Below are positions 45,634 through 57,955 of a stretch of DNA of 64,000 nt, piece by piece. The notes beneath the pieces were generated by a model. It was not told the origin of the DNA and did not search any database. It saw only the letters and a program-made list of their open reading frames with translations. Origin of the DNA: Humulus lupulus (Eukaryota; Streptophyta; Magnoliopsida; Rosales; Cannabaceae); contig NC_084795.1 of NCBI RefSeq assembly GCF_963169125.1, forward strand, positions 257,977,042-258,041,041, in the 5' to 3' direction. The number at the start of each line of letters is the position of its first letter. Position 1 is the stretch's first letter. Position numbers and translations under genes: made by a program.

Positions 45634-46229
45634 TAACATTCAAGAATCTATGAACCAATTTAATGAAACAATAGTATTTTCACAAATTAAATTTGTTTTC
45701 TTCTAGTAGTTACTTGTAATTCCAACAAAACATTATTTGATTTTCAATATCCCAAATTAATATTTACTAAATTCATTAACTTTGTAGATAATTTGGTTGT
45801 CAACGATTTAGTAGTAATAGTTATATTCTTATCTTGGTTTTTTGTAAAATGTAGGATTTTTGGATTTTCCTCAAATCAACATTTCAAGATTATCTATAAT
45901 CCTTTAATTGTCTTTACTTGTCTCTTTCAAATAATTATTTTTACTATTTTTGAGGTAAGTATTTAATCCTAGCTCTCATTTTTTTTATTTTCTTTTATTA
46001 TTTGATATAATCAAATGTATGAGTATACTTATTCATAAATCTAATCTTATATTCAATTTTACTAGTAAAAAAAACATCATTGATAAATCTAGCATTTTAA
46101 CAAATGAAACTATTAAAATATAAAAAATAAATATGTAATATACTATTACAAATTTTTATTTATTTTGAAAATATTCATTATAAATTTATAATATATTCAA
46201 CATTATACGTTTATTCCAAAAACAGACAT
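45634..46229. other. AT-rich spacer
   Basis: No open frame, repeat or element edge is recognised between the CACTA-like end and the T3 LTR. Confidence 0.5.
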
Positions 46230-46857
46230 GATGATGTAGCATGACAAATGACACATGGCAACAAGAGATATTAATTTAACTAGTCTTGGTCGAATAGGCT
46301 CAATGAGAAAATAAAGAGGACCCTCCTAGAGTTCATCCAATTATAACTAAGGTTGTTGATTGAAGAAGTGCAAGTCGACTACATGCAACCTGCTCAAAGG
46401 AATGTTGGTCATATGAAGATCCCAAAACCAGCTTCAACGAGCAAAACAATCCACATTTCACAAGATATTTATTTAACTATATTTTGAATGTATTCTTTTA
46501 TTTCACATTCATACTTGTAAGCTCCATGGCCCACTAGAAACTCTATAAATAAGACATCTCACCATCGCTATAGAGGATCTGAAATCTAGACTCTGGTATT
46601 CGCACTTACATACAAAAAACTCTATAAAAGATGTATTTTCTCTCTCAGGCTTAAGAAACTCAGTTTACACCGGTTCATCTGATCTTGAATTTGAGACCTT
46701 CATTGTTAATAAAAGTGCAAGTGGACGTAGGCCATTAGCAACTATTAGGGTCGAACCACTGTAAAATTCTTTGTATCGTTTACTTAAGTTTAACTCCTTT
46801 ATCATTTATTTTCGTTTTAATTGACTTAGTATTAGTTGACCGAATCGATGGTCAACA
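46230..46857 (+). repeat. 5' LTR of Tat derivative T3 (left edge approximate)
   Basis: The right edge is GGTCAACA at 46857, followed by a TGGTGCTTTCATTGAGAG primer-site-like sequence. The promoter TATA box (CTCTATAAATAAG) is at 46544-46550. The left edge is not resolved; 46230 is an estimate. Confidence 0.6.
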
Positions 46858-46859
46858 TT

Positions 46860-46878
46860 TTGGTGCTTTCATTGAGAG
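46860..46878 (+). promoter_or_regulatory. Putative primer binding site of T3
   Basis: TTGGTGCTTTCATTGAGAG directly follows the LTR end; this motif is found after LTRs of related plant Ty3/gypsy elements. The tRNA is not identified. Confidence 0.5.
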
Positions 46879-46926
46879 TTGAAATCGAAACCTAATTCCT
46901 TTCCGCAATCCACTAAATTCAAACAA

Positions 46927-49704
46927 ATGGCTATAACTACAAGAAGTGAAACCTAAGATCTCCAAGGAGGAAACCAGACCACTGAAGAATAGGATCGTCC
47001 TTCGAGTAGTCATTTCCCTCCTTTATGTCCTAGACAGCAGGTTCCTTTGATAGGGAATGTTCCCAATATCGACGAGCCCCACATAGACTTGGGTGAAGAT
47101 CTAAACAACGACACTACAAGAAAATGTCCTTTCAATAGCGTTTTTAAAACGCTATCGTTTAACATAAATAATGTTAAATCTAACAGCTGAAAGAAGTTGT
47201 AGGGTAAATGAAAAAGCAGTTTGTTGCCATGCATGAAAATCAGGTAGCAGCATAGGAGGTACTAGTTGAAGCCTTAAACAAGCAGAGACAAAACATCCAG
47301 GCTTGGATAGATCAATGACAAAGGGCCCTTGAGGCTCGGCAAGAGGAAGTTGATCATCAGAATGCTTAAGCATTTGGATTACTAGAAGCTATCTTACAGC
47401 AAACTCAACTCAATCGACCAGTGAATCCACGAACTGAAAATTCAGGATGAATTAATGTTGCTCAAGAAAAAACTGGTCGAGTAATTGAGCCAAATAACAA
47501 GCCAGATCCCCAAATCAAGTTGTCCCTCCAAGACAAACGCATAGTAACTGAACAAACAAAGATAATTGACCACAGCTTCTGCACCAATTGCATCAAGATG
47601 AACAAATCTTGCCAAACTGTAACCTCGAACAAGCTCGTGGAAGGTAGGTCTCTGGAGAAGGAAGACTTATTGATGGACGACATAGAGTAATCGAACAAAC
47701 AGAGAACATCAACCAGTGCATCAAGATTAAAAAAGTCTTGCGTAATTGTAACCAACAGAAGGGTTATGGCACACAAGTCTCTGGAGAGAGAAGACTTGTT
47801 GATGGACAACAACTGATGCGATCAATCTCAAAAGGAGGAATTCCTCGTAATTAACAAAATCAATATGATGGTCAACAATTCTGACAACCAAGGAATGATT
47901 GAACTATAAGTCAGAATCGAGGCCAACAACTTTAGCACAACCAAAAACCTGGGTATAACCAAGACCAGCAGCCACACAGTATTGATCAGGGATGGCAGAG
48001 AAGTGAGTAGTGGCTATCGATCAGCCTATATAGATGGCTATTATGACAATGTGGCAGATAGTGGGACTACCAACCTCAAAATGACCAGCAATATGATGAC
48101 TGTGGAATGATGGACAACTAAGGGAACAATATGTTACACCAAGTCCACTTGGGCCCCTAAACATTTTTTCTCAAGATAATGTGAAACCTAAATGATCATT
48201 TGTCCCACTAAGGTAGCCCGAGCAACATAATTATCTTGCTGAGCCACCCCCTTTTGCCCATCAAGCAGATACTCAAAATGTTGGGGGAAGCCTATGGATA
48301 ATAGCGTCTTTAATACGCTTGGAGATAGAAGATAAGGAGATTTGAACAATGTCCTTGACAAACTTAGAGAAGGCAATGAGTCAAATGCTCTTGGAGCTAC
48401 TACACCACTGGTCCCTTTAGCACCACAAAATGAAGTAGCAACAATACTTGCTGCTATACCTGTTGATACACCAGTGGTTGCAGCAGCCATCCAAGCGCAG
48501 TTAGACGCTCTGACTCAAATGGTTCAAGAACGAACAACCCCAAAACCCACTGACATTGATCTAGAGAGAAGAAAATGATCTCCCTTCTTTGATTGAATAA
48601 ATGCCTTAGTAATTCCTCCCAAGTTTAAAATGCCAACTTGGAAGATGTATACAGTAAAAGAAGACCCAATTTCATATGTGGATAACTTTGAAATCAAGAC
48701 CGATCTGCAAGGCCTTAGAGAAGATTCTCGGTGTTGGATTTTTCCTACTTCCTTAGCTGATGCTGCTCAACAATGGTTCTTTAAAATAGAATCGAGAACC
48801 ATTGATTCCTGTGATTCATTTGTGATACTTGTGTACTCACAATTTTTTGCTGCTCGAACACTGCCTGCTGAAGTTAATGACTTGGTGGATACAAAACAAG
48901 GAGTAGACGAGCCTGTAAAGGCTATGTATAGCGAAATATGTAAGAGATGATGGAAAACTAATGGATATAATGGATGGAATAAAGATTAAGGGGCCACTTT
49001 GGATTGATCTGATAAGAAAAATTGTGTACTTGACCAGAGAGTTCCTTGACCGTACAGATGAATTCATCAAGTTAAAAGAGGCTATCCAAAAAGCCAAGCA
49101 GGCTGAACAAGCTGGAGCAGGCATGAGAAATAACAATCAAGGCACTAGGTCTAATCAAAACCAGCTAGTAAATGGTGGAAATAAGAACAATCAAAATAGT
49201 GGAAAGTGAAACAACAACTCAAATAGTGGCACAAATAACGACAATAACACAAGGGAAAAAACTAATGATAAGCCCTAAGAATATGCACCTCATTTAACTA
49301 CTTATTCTACTCTGCTAGGGTCACAAACAGATGTTTTTTGGACACACAAGCTGAAGCCCATACAGGAGACTGGCACCCATTCAGAAGCTCATCAATAAAA
49401 GAGATATTACTAAATTCTGCATATTCTATAATGATTATAGGAATGATACTAATGAATGTAACCAGCTAAAAGACGAGATCGAGTTTCTTATTCGGTAAAA
49501 TCGCCAAGCAATGATAAGATATGTTCATCGACCAAGCGACCAGAGGCCACCTGCTACAGGCAATCCTGATGCACCAGCTCCACCGATATTGCCTACACCA
49601 GTAGCAGGACCTATTCTTGTTGACCTGCGAGAAAAAAATTCGACATTCCATCTCACTATGAAATTTCTGACCATTGCTGGTACAAGCAGTGTTAAAGGAA
49701 ATTA
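46927..49704 (+). pseudogene. gag: T3 gag (Tat lineage, broken)
   Basis: The ATG at 46927 opens MAITTRSET and meets a stop at codon 10. The protein can be followed through DSRFL-like and NIDEPHIDLGEDLNN text to 47111, then after a short CACTA-like insertion through FVAMHENQVAA, QRALEARQEEVDHQNA and LLEAILQQTQLNRPVNP. The conserved capsid core (retrotrans_gag) is at 48600-48950: VIPPKFKMPTWKMYTVKEDP, CWIFPTSLADAAQQWFFK, ARTLPAEVNDLVDTKQGVDE. The Tat-type spacer that replaces the zinc knuckle (YNDYRNDTNECNQLKDEIEF) is near 49430. Many stops and shifts show it is dead. Past 49705 no protease or RT follows. Confidence 0.82.
47112..47180 (+). mobile_element. CACTA-like terminal fragment inside T3 gag
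   Basis: CACTACAAGAAAATGTCC is a CACTA terminus and is followed by a palindromic ATAGCGTTTTTAAAACGCTA, as in subterminal repeats. The gag protein similarity breaks at 47111 and resumes near 47185. No matching second terminus is seen close by, so this may be a deletion remnant. Confidence 0.5.
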
Positions 49705-50826
49705 AAGAAAGGCAAGAGACTGCTATAATTCCTTTATTACCACTGCCAAGAGAGGATCGGTCATGACCAACATAATTTCTACTTATCCCACACTACTCGA
49801 ACAAGCTAAAAGGAACCAGTTGGAGATATATAATAAACAACTCAAGTGTTGTATTGCCCAATTATTATGAGTTTCAGTGTAAAGCTGGTCGTAAGGCACG
49901 AACTTGCCTACTTTATCACAACCAGCTATTTTTTTTCAAATCTATTTGCTTGCTGGTTGTAAGCAATGATTTTACCATTTTGTAACAACCAGATATTTTT
50001 TATTTCTTGAGAGTACTTGATTACTGGTCATATGGCATGTTTTGGCCCATTTTGTAAACGACCAGTTGTTTAACAAATTTCTTGTGTTTGTTAGTCGTAA
50101 GGCATGTTTCTCACTTTAAAATGATTAGTGCTTTATCAATTTTTAATTATTAGTTTACTGGTCGAAAGACATGACTTCTCCATTTTAATTTTTTCTAATT
50201 TCTATGATTATTAACTAATCATAAGGAAAATTTTTGCCCATTTTAAAATGATCAGTTATTTATAGGTTCAAAGCCAATTATATCTATCCAAACATTTATT
50301 GCTCGTACAGACACAATTTTGTTCATTTTTATTACAAGTTATTTACAAGGGAGTATGCTAGAACATTCAATTTGTCCAAATTATTATGATTTTCATAAGT
50401 ATTGCTTCACACGTATTGTTTACTTTCTAAGTACTTTTCATTGTGAGGAGTTCCGAATAACTAGGTTTAGTTTGAACATGTTTGGTTATTTGGTAAGTGA
50501 CCAAGGCTAACCTCTTCAATCACTTGGGGCACACATAGGGTCTACAACATCATAACATAAGCAAAACAGTAAAAAGCACACCTGAGTAGTACTTTGATTT
50601 TTTTTAAAAAAATATATATAAAGTGTTGTGCTTCGTTTGTTTGTTAAAACCATAAAGAGGGAAAATGACACATATGACATGAAAATGTTGTATCTGGAAA
50701 AAATATACGAGCAACATAATTGTGTTTGAATCACAGAATGCTCAAAAAGTATTACAATTACCCAATATTAAAAGTTGATTGGACGACCATTGTCTATACA
50801 AAGAAAGATAAACAAATATAAGGAGC
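49705..50826. other. T3 region between gag and the antisense gene, without pol
   Basis: Where 3.5-4 kb of pol would be expected, only about 1.1 kb is present. It holds a degenerate tandem repeat (49875-50265) and no protease, RT, RNase H or integrase motif in any frame that I can see. Confidence 0.65.
49875..50265. repeat. Degenerate tandem repeat, period about 65-75 bp, six copies
   Basis: A unit of the form CTGGTCGTAAGGCATG...CCCATTTTGTAACGACCAG recurs from about 49882, 49955, 50015, 50090, 50155 and 50215, each copy with substitutions and small indels. The start and end of the unit are inverted (CTGGTCGT against ACGACCAG). Confidence 0.8.
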
Positions 50827-53800
50827 TCATTTTTTATTGACTCCCTCCTTTACAACTTCCTCCTCAACACCCTCAGAGTTTAATGAAGTCTCAAGTTCAT
50901 AAAGTCCCAGGAACAGGTGTAGCCTTTCGAGCAAGGCACTTCTAAATCTCCTTCTTTTGCACTTTGTTGCGGAGATATGAGAAGTTGACCTCCGTTTTGA
51001 ATCTCCAGAACACATATAAATAGTTGAAGGTTACTGTAACGCCCTGGCTACCACAGAACTGTTACGGTGAACGGTGAACCGGAAATTTGACCCGCTACCC
51101 GAGTCCTTTGGTTAAAAACGTGTTCTAAGTGTTATTAACAGGCTAAGGTGAAAAATCAATAAAACGAAAATGATATGTTTTATTTAATACATAAAACTGT
51201 TCATGGGCCCAGAAGAACATTTACAAGTTATTTACAACTCGAAAAGGTCATTACTGTTTGAAAATTACAAACCCGTCGACCTAAGCGTCAAAAATAGGGT
51301 AAACCCCCTAGTTCCTCTAAGAACTCCTTGGCCGTGGTGGTCAAGCAGTCGCATATGTACACATCACCACCTAAGCTCTTCACTCAAGGCTGGGTGAGCT
51401 TTTCTTTCCCTTTACCTGCACCACATACCACCCATGAGCCAAGGCCCAGCAAGAAACCACAGTATTGCATATAAACATTATCAAATTATTATCATTATAA
51501 TCACACAGAGTTTATAGCTCTTAAGAAAATGAGTGAATATCACTTGAGGTTCTAGAAAACCATATTGAGTGACTGTCAAGCAAGTCACTAATTTAAATAG
51601 AAGAGTGGTTGCTGGGTAAGCCACTAGCATTAAACATATGAGAGACTGATAGGTAAGTCTCTAACTTAACAGGTGAGTGACTGATGGGTAAGTCACACAA
51701 GCACTTATAGTATTCATCGAACTTGAGGTCAGTCCGACATTAATGCTCTTTGAGTAATCCAATGCAGCTATCGATTATATCTAATCTTTATTGGCTTCCG
51801 TTGAACACGCTAAGGCCGTCCTAACTTATGAGTCAGCACTATGTGACTAGTGCCCAATACCACTGCCAATTCTGACTAATGAGTCACAGCTTCACAGTTG
51901 ATACTGACACCTTTGCCAAATCTGACTAATTAGTTAGTACCATGCACAAGTGAGCAAGATTTGCTAAGAATTCAATAATTAATCCATGTCCACATTTACA
52001 CCATCAACATGCCTCAAGAATAATCATGCAATTTTCTTACCTCGGGTTCGAGCGAAAAATATAATAAGAACGACCCTTGAGAACGATCAACCTTTTTGTT
52101 CCTTAACGGTCACCTGGTCATAACCAATTATGGGATTCCATCAATAAATTGAGTAATAAAATGTTTCCGGACCAAGACCTAGCCTCCGGGACATCGAATC
52201 CCACTAAACCGGGTAATAGGATCGATCCTGAGGCCTAAGGTTTGCATCCCTAGGTCAAAAACACATTTTTGGCCAAAATGACTTTCAAGCGCCGTAGCTC
52301 TTCCCTAAATACTGCAGCCCTTCCCCAAAATAGAAACAATCCCCTCACGCCTCTGCCTCAAGCACCGCGGCCCTTCCCTAAGCGCCGCAACCCTTCGGCC
52401 CCAGTTCAGTCAATACCCAGGTTTTTCTTCCCTTGCGTTTTTCCTTGGAACCAACCTTTCAAACCAAGCTCAAACACCTCTCAAATATCCAATACAACCC
52501 CTAAACTTGATATATATCACACCCTTAGCAAAACCCAAGTTAAATCCCAACCAAAACTTCCATCAATTCCAACTATCCACAACAAAATCATGAGCTGAAA
52601 CTAAACATCAAAACAAAGCATACATGGAAACTAATGGCTAGAAACTTACCTCAAATTCAGGTTGTGATGCTCTTCAATGGTAGACCACTCTCCCAATCTC
52701 CCAAGGCCTACTTCCCAAGCTTAAATCCTCAACAAGTGCTCAAAAATCACAAAGGAGATGAAGGAGGAGGAAGGTACGGGTAAGCTCTTGATCACACTCT
52801 GTTTTCTCTTCAATTCTACAGCTTAACTTACTTTATATCTATCCTAGGGGTAAAAAGACCATTATACAACTAGGTCAATTAAAGATTTCTAAAGGCTCCC
52901 AAGGGCAAAATTGTCCTTTCCAACCTATCTCGTTAATCATAATTAACGCTTTCCAATAATTCATATCTTGTTACCATTTAATTCCCGGTAATGCTCTAAT
53001 CATCAAAACACCCCGAGACTCACCCCGAGCCCCGAACTTAAACCTGTTATGACCAAACCGATAGTTTGTACTCAAGATTGTCTCATGCCGAATGGCTCGA
53101 ACAAATCCACATTATAATGTGGCCTTATTATTTAATCACAAATATGCACCTAAGATACACAATTACGCCCTCAATGGGCCAAATTACCAAAATGCACCTA
53201 TTAAGAAATGTGGACCTACATGCATGCATTTAACATCATATTATAATATAATTCACATATACATGCACATATTCATTTAATGGCATAATTAAACAAGTAT
53301 TGCCCTCTTGGCCTACCAATCCCGCCATTAAACCATATTGGAGAATTCTGGGCATTACAGTTACGTTTCTGAACCGAGACATGTCTGAATAATATTTCTC
53401 TGACCCTTCTTTAATTTGTTGATTGCGATCTTCAACATGTCGGACGTACTCTTTCTCTCTTTCTTGGAGAGCCTTGATAACTTTACTCTTCTGCTCGAGT
53501 TAATTATTTTTCTCGAGGAGCTCCATCTCGATCTGCTCAACTGCCTCCTTGTTATTTGAGGAAATATCCCAAGATCATTCTAGAAAAGCCTTCATATTTT
53601 TAAGCTCCTCCGCTAACTCCTTTGCTCGATGTCGAGCAAAGATCAGAGTCATTTCTCCTTGAAAGGCATAAGAAAAAGTGTATAGATTAAAGGAAATATA
53701 TTTTACACTTGGTCGACTCTAAAATTTGCAAAGGAATAAAATACATACTAAAAAATTCTCATTGAGAGCTCGAGCAATGGTCGTATCCAAAGTCACATCG

Positions 53801-54540
53801 ACCAAGGAACTGAAGACCTCTGTGCTTAAGCGGTGCTGGGAAAGTTCTGTTGCTCGACTACCGATCTCAACAGGTGAAGCTTTAAGCAACTCAAGAATGG
53901 ATGGGGAGGCATTGGGGTCTACTGATCGAGTAAGAGTGCTGGTCGATGGAGGATTCTGTTCAACTAGAACAGGCAGGTTTGAGACCGAAGGATCATTGTT
54001 CCTGACTATTTTGCTCAGGCATCGTTCTTTGCTCGACCCAACATGAGAAGGTTTTCTCTTCGCTGGGGATTTCTTGGTCGGCATTGCAGGAGAAGCAAGG
54101 GCATAAATGTCAAATGCTTCAAAATCTGACACAACTACATAAAAACTAGTATGTTAGAACAACGAACCAAGAGTAAATAATTCAAGCAAAGCAACTAATG
54201 AAAATTAAAGTACCCATGCCTACACTATCCTCAGAGAAACAGTCTAAAAATTAAGTGTTGTTTGACCAAGAAACGTCCACTTCCCCCTCAAACAGGTCAA
54301 GAAGGGGAAGGGACGACTCAAGGAACCTACGATTACACTTAATAAATGATGAGCTAATGCGTTTATCTGATATATTACTTAGGGAGTTGCTTTCATCATC
54401 TGAGGAGGACAAGGACATATCTAAAGGATCCTTAACCAACTCTTGCTTTCCTTTCCCGTGACCTTCATGAGTCGCTTGAGTTGTAGTTTGAGCCTCCCCT
54501 GGCCCCTGAAGCTAATTCCACCAATTCTTCTTTTGGTCGG
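50827..54540 (-). pseudogene. T3 extra antisense gene (coiled-coil part), split by a solo LTR
   Basis: Minus-strand protein-like blocks run from about 54540 down: VKDPLDMSLSSSDDESNSLS (54439-54251), then 54132-53719 (MPTKKSPAKRKPSHVGSSKE, and a block ending LVDVTLDTTIARALNENF), then a coiled coil 53660-53360 (HRAKELAEELKNMKAF, KVIKALQEREKEYVRHVEDR). After the LTR insertion a last block lies at about 51029-50827. The order (acidic/Ser-rich, Pro/Lys-rich, coiled coil) and the antisense position match the extra genes of T1 and T2. The conserved N-terminal block is not seen: a Tekay-like LTR begins at 54679. Stops and gaps may be introns or decay. Confidence 0.62.
51035..53359 (-). mobile_element. 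Solo LTR of a Tekay-like chromovirus, reverse orientation (2325 bp)
   Basis: On the plus strand it opens TGTAACGCCC and closes GGGCATTACA, with perfect target duplication GTTAC (51030-51034 and 53360-53364). The conserved cap block occurs in reverse at about 51430-51457 (TGAGCCAAGGCCCAGCAAGA), so the LTR reads on the minus strand. The GC-rich module with GCGCCGTAGC/GCACCGCGGC words is at about 52288-52405. It interrupts the T3 extra gene. Confidence 0.93.
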
Positions 54541-54678
54541 TGTACGGACCAATAAGGGTTGTTCACTTTGCCCTACTTCATGAACAACATCATGCTCATT
54601 GGTTTTACCACCAGTCGGACTTTCATTTGTTGTGTCCTTGGCGGTTTGATGAGGCTGGTATAATCTAACTAGCCTAAG

Positions 54679-55726
54679 TGTAATATCTGCTTTCCTTAAG
54701 GAATGGTATTTTGGTAAATTTGCCTTTGTTTAGGGATATTCAATAAAATTTTTGTGATTTATGTGCTTTATGATATATGAATATGTATTCATGATATTAA
54801 AATGTATGCTTAAATTATTATGTATGCCTATGGTTCTCCAAAGAATGAAGATAGTGATCACACGCTCTTCATTCAAGTAGTAGGGGTATATTGGTCAAGA
54901 ATATCTAAGCTTTAGGGTTAAAATAGAATTTTGCAAATTAAGATAAAAATTGTAATTTCTATAAGTTGAAACTATTAGTTTAAGAGAGAATTACTAAAAA
55001 ATGCTTAAGTGAATTATTGTGGAGGTTAGGATAAGGGATAAGATGGTAATTTGGGGATAGATGGTTAATGTAAATAGATTAAGAAGGACTATGGTTAGGG
55101 TTCTGAATATCTAAGGAAGAAGAAGAAGAAGAATTCTCCTTTCAAGCTTGGATCTTGAAAGTTCTTTGGACTGAGATTGAAGGAAGGATTTTCGTTGTCA
55201 TGGGTTGTCAAATTCACGGTGTAAGATTTTTCGTACATTCTTGAGTTTCATAGAAGTTTCCATTAAAGTTCTTAAGCTTGAATGCACGTTAATGGTGTTA
55301 GGGGTAGATGTTGTGAATTAATTGTTAGAATTGCATATTAATATGTTTATGACTATAAATTTGAGGTTAGAAACAAGTTAGGAATGAATTAATGATGATA
55401 TAAGGTCTAGTTTTATTATATATGTTCATAACTTAGGAAAGAATAAATTTTTATTGCATAAGATTTGTAAGAGTTATGGAATTAAGGGATTCTCATGAAT
55501 TTTTGGATTCTCGTAAGAGTTATGGAATTAAGAAACATGCTAGGAATGAATTAATGATGAGAAGGAGGGACTCAAGAAGAGAAAAACTCAAAAATAATCG
55601 TCTAAAACAAATTTAAATTGAGAATGTTATTGTTATTCTAAGTTGAGTCGACTGACAGGTTTTGAATCAGCGCCCCAGCACCATTTACGAGCGCAGCAAT
55701 GCCTGACGCCGCTGAATTATGGGCTT
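54679..55726 (+). repeat. Tekay-like LTR fragment, target of element E
   Basis: It opens TGTAATATCTGC, the family start, in the same direction as the complete LTR at 2423. A GAAGAAGAAGAAGAATTC stretch near 55120 precedes an exon-like region, and a GC-rich module (GCGCCCCAGC, ACGAGCGCAGC, GACGCCGCTG) lies at about 55665-55715 as in the other LTRs. Element E interrupts it at 55726, and the rest may resume at 63981. Confidence 0.5.
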
Positions 55727-55890
55727 TGTTAGTTGTATATATATTAGTTGTAAATTAGCTGTAAATTAAGAATAATTAGTTTCCTATATTTTCCTAGTTT
55801 CCTATAATAGCTTCCCTAGCTTTTATATAAATATATGTTTATTTCTCCGTGAAACATAAGTGAATACTATTCTCTTCACATCTTGTTACA
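55727..55890 (+). repeat. 5' LTR of element E (164 bp)
   Basis: It opens TGTTAGTTGTATAT and closes CTTGTTACA, matching 63818-63980. Confidence 0.93.
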
Positions 55891-55901
55891 TAGTATCAGA
55901 G
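55891..55901 (+). promoter_or_regulatory. Primer binding site of element E
   Basis: TAGTATCAGAG directly follows the LTR and differs by one base from the copia initiator-Met site TGGTATCAGAG. Confidence 0.75.
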
Positions 55902-56337
55902 AATTTAGTTTATAAATTTTGAATTTTGCTACAAAATTAGGGTTTTGTATAAACATAAATTAGGGTTTAGTCTATTTATGGTTTATTTCAGAAACCCTAT
56001 TTCCGTTGGTTTACTATTCTCACTGCCCACACCAAAAGAATCCCCAGCCGTCGATCTCCGTTACCCTGAAGCCCGATGGTCAGAATCCCTGCGCGTGGGC
56101 CCACGCACCGCCGCAAGTAGTAGGTCATTTTTTCCACACGTCGAGGCGTGAGAGCGCACAGCATCATCTCCATTGGTCTTTTTAATTCTGGTTGGTCTCC
56201 ACCGTGTTTCTGGTTGATCAGTGCTTCATTTTTGCTGACCTAGTTTCCGTACTTGCGACTCTCAATGTTTGTTTTTGGTTCTTTGTTGTGTTTCTACTTG
56301 GTTTTATGTGTTTGCTGCCGTGTTTCTTTAAGGAGTT

Positions 56338-57000
56338 ATGGATGAGAATAAATACGAGACAAAATTAGTGGTTGTATCTGATGTGGTTCATGTGATGTCT
56401 AAAATCACTAACCATAAACTAACTGGTTCGAATTACTTGGAGTGGTATAAGATTGTTCGGCTTTATCTATGAAGTATTGACAAAGACGGCCACTTGATTG
56501 ATGATCCTCCTAAAGAAAAAGATGATTCAAGGCAAACGTGGACATAGAGGAGGCTGTTCGCAAGGAGTTGAACTTGAACATCAGATTATGGAGGCATTAT
56601 TTACAAATACTATAAAAAGTCAGGCTACACCATGTTTGAGTGTAGAAAGCTACAATTTAAAAGTCAAGAAAAATACTCTTCTAATGTTGCAAGTACTATT
56701 GATGCCACTGATAAATCAATCTTTATTTTTGTTGATGAATTTTCCAAGTTCTCACGATATCCTAAATCACTTAAGTCATCATCTCCTTTTTTCACTACTA
56801 TTGGTGATTTGGGTAAATCTAATGTGTGTCTTCTTTTTTCATCCTCCAAATTGCTCATTGATTCTGGTGACACGAGTAACATGACAGGTAATTCCAGTTT
56901 CTTTCTACTTTTCATTCTCACACTTCCACTTATATTGTTACCTTAGTTGATGGGTCACCATATTGTGTTCGTGGGTCTAGCACTATTACCCCTACGCCTT
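56338..57000 (+). pseudogene. gag: Element E gag and protease remnant
   Basis: The ATG at 56338 opens MDENKYETKLVVVSDVVHVM, followed by LTGSNYLEWYKIVRLYL and a stop, the copia gag start. A large internal deletion near 56540-56600 removes most of gag. The zinc-knuckle remnant (YKYYKKSGYTMFECRKL, Cys replaced by Tyr and His by Tyr) follows near 56610. The protease site reads LLIDSGDTSNMTG near 56856, with Asp in place of the Ala of DSGA. It is not functional. Confidence 0.78.
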
Positions 57001-57659
57001 TGCTTACTTAGCCATCTGTCTTACATTTACCTACTTTATACTTAAATTTGCTCTCTGTTAGTCAACTCACTCGTAATCTTAATTTTTGCATCTTGTTGAC
57101 GGTGAAATCTCGTCAACGAAATTAGATCGGAAAACTCAAAGGTAAGTCGAGTGAGGTTTTTGTAAGAACTAAGAATAAACTTTAAGAAAAAGTAGACACA
57201 GATAAATGATGGAGCAAATCCTGGTATATTTCTCAATAGCCTCTCCTTACAATGAATTTTCCAACCCCTTTTCAGGTGGTCATAGGGTTCCTTTTATAGT
57301 AGGCTCTAATGGCCTTAGATACATAGTGGTCCAGGGGACCAAGTGGTACATACGTACTGTGTCAGGGGAGTGGCTTCAGAGGTTGTGGTCGTACACCCCG
57401 TACAGAAGCAGGTGTCAGGAGGATGTCTCCACTACTTGTCGGTACCCATGTCTAATGCGTGGTGGCAGGCGTAGTGGCGCAGGAGGTAGTGGTGTCGGCT
57501 CTGACCCATGGCCGTAGACGTACGGACCATAACTCCTATTCTTGCATAACCACTCCTTGTCTGGTAAGGGTACTATATCCGTACTCTGACTTCTTTAGGT
57601 TTGTAGGCACATTCCATATTCATGCATGTACCTTGCCCTTTGTGAGTATTCTCACCTCT

Positions 57660-57943
57660 AAGGCCATGGGCGAGGCCATGGGCGAGGCCATGGGAGAGGC
57701 CATGGGCGAGGCCATGGGAGAGGCCATGGGTGAGGCCATGGGCGAGGCCATGGGCGAGGCCATGGGCGAGGCCATGGGCGAGGCCATGGGCGAGGCCATG
57801 GGCGAGGCCATGGGCGAGGCCATGGGCGAGGCCATGGGCGAGGCCATGGGCGAGGCCATGGGCGAGGCCATGGGCGAGGCCATGGGCGAAGCCATGGACG
57901 AGGCCATGGTCGAGGCCATGGGAGAGGCCATGGGCAAGGCCAT
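57660..57943. repeat. 12-bp minisatellite, about 24 copies
   Basis: The unit is GGCGAGGCCATG with rare GGAGAG, GGACGAG, GGTCGAG and GGCAAGG variants. Each unit contains CCATGG. Because 12 is divisible by three and the unit has no stop, several frames stay open, giving repeats of MGEA (plus) and HGLA or MASP (minus). This is an effect of the repeat, not evidence of a gene. Confidence 0.97.
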
Positions 57944-57955
57944 ACCTCATTGCGA

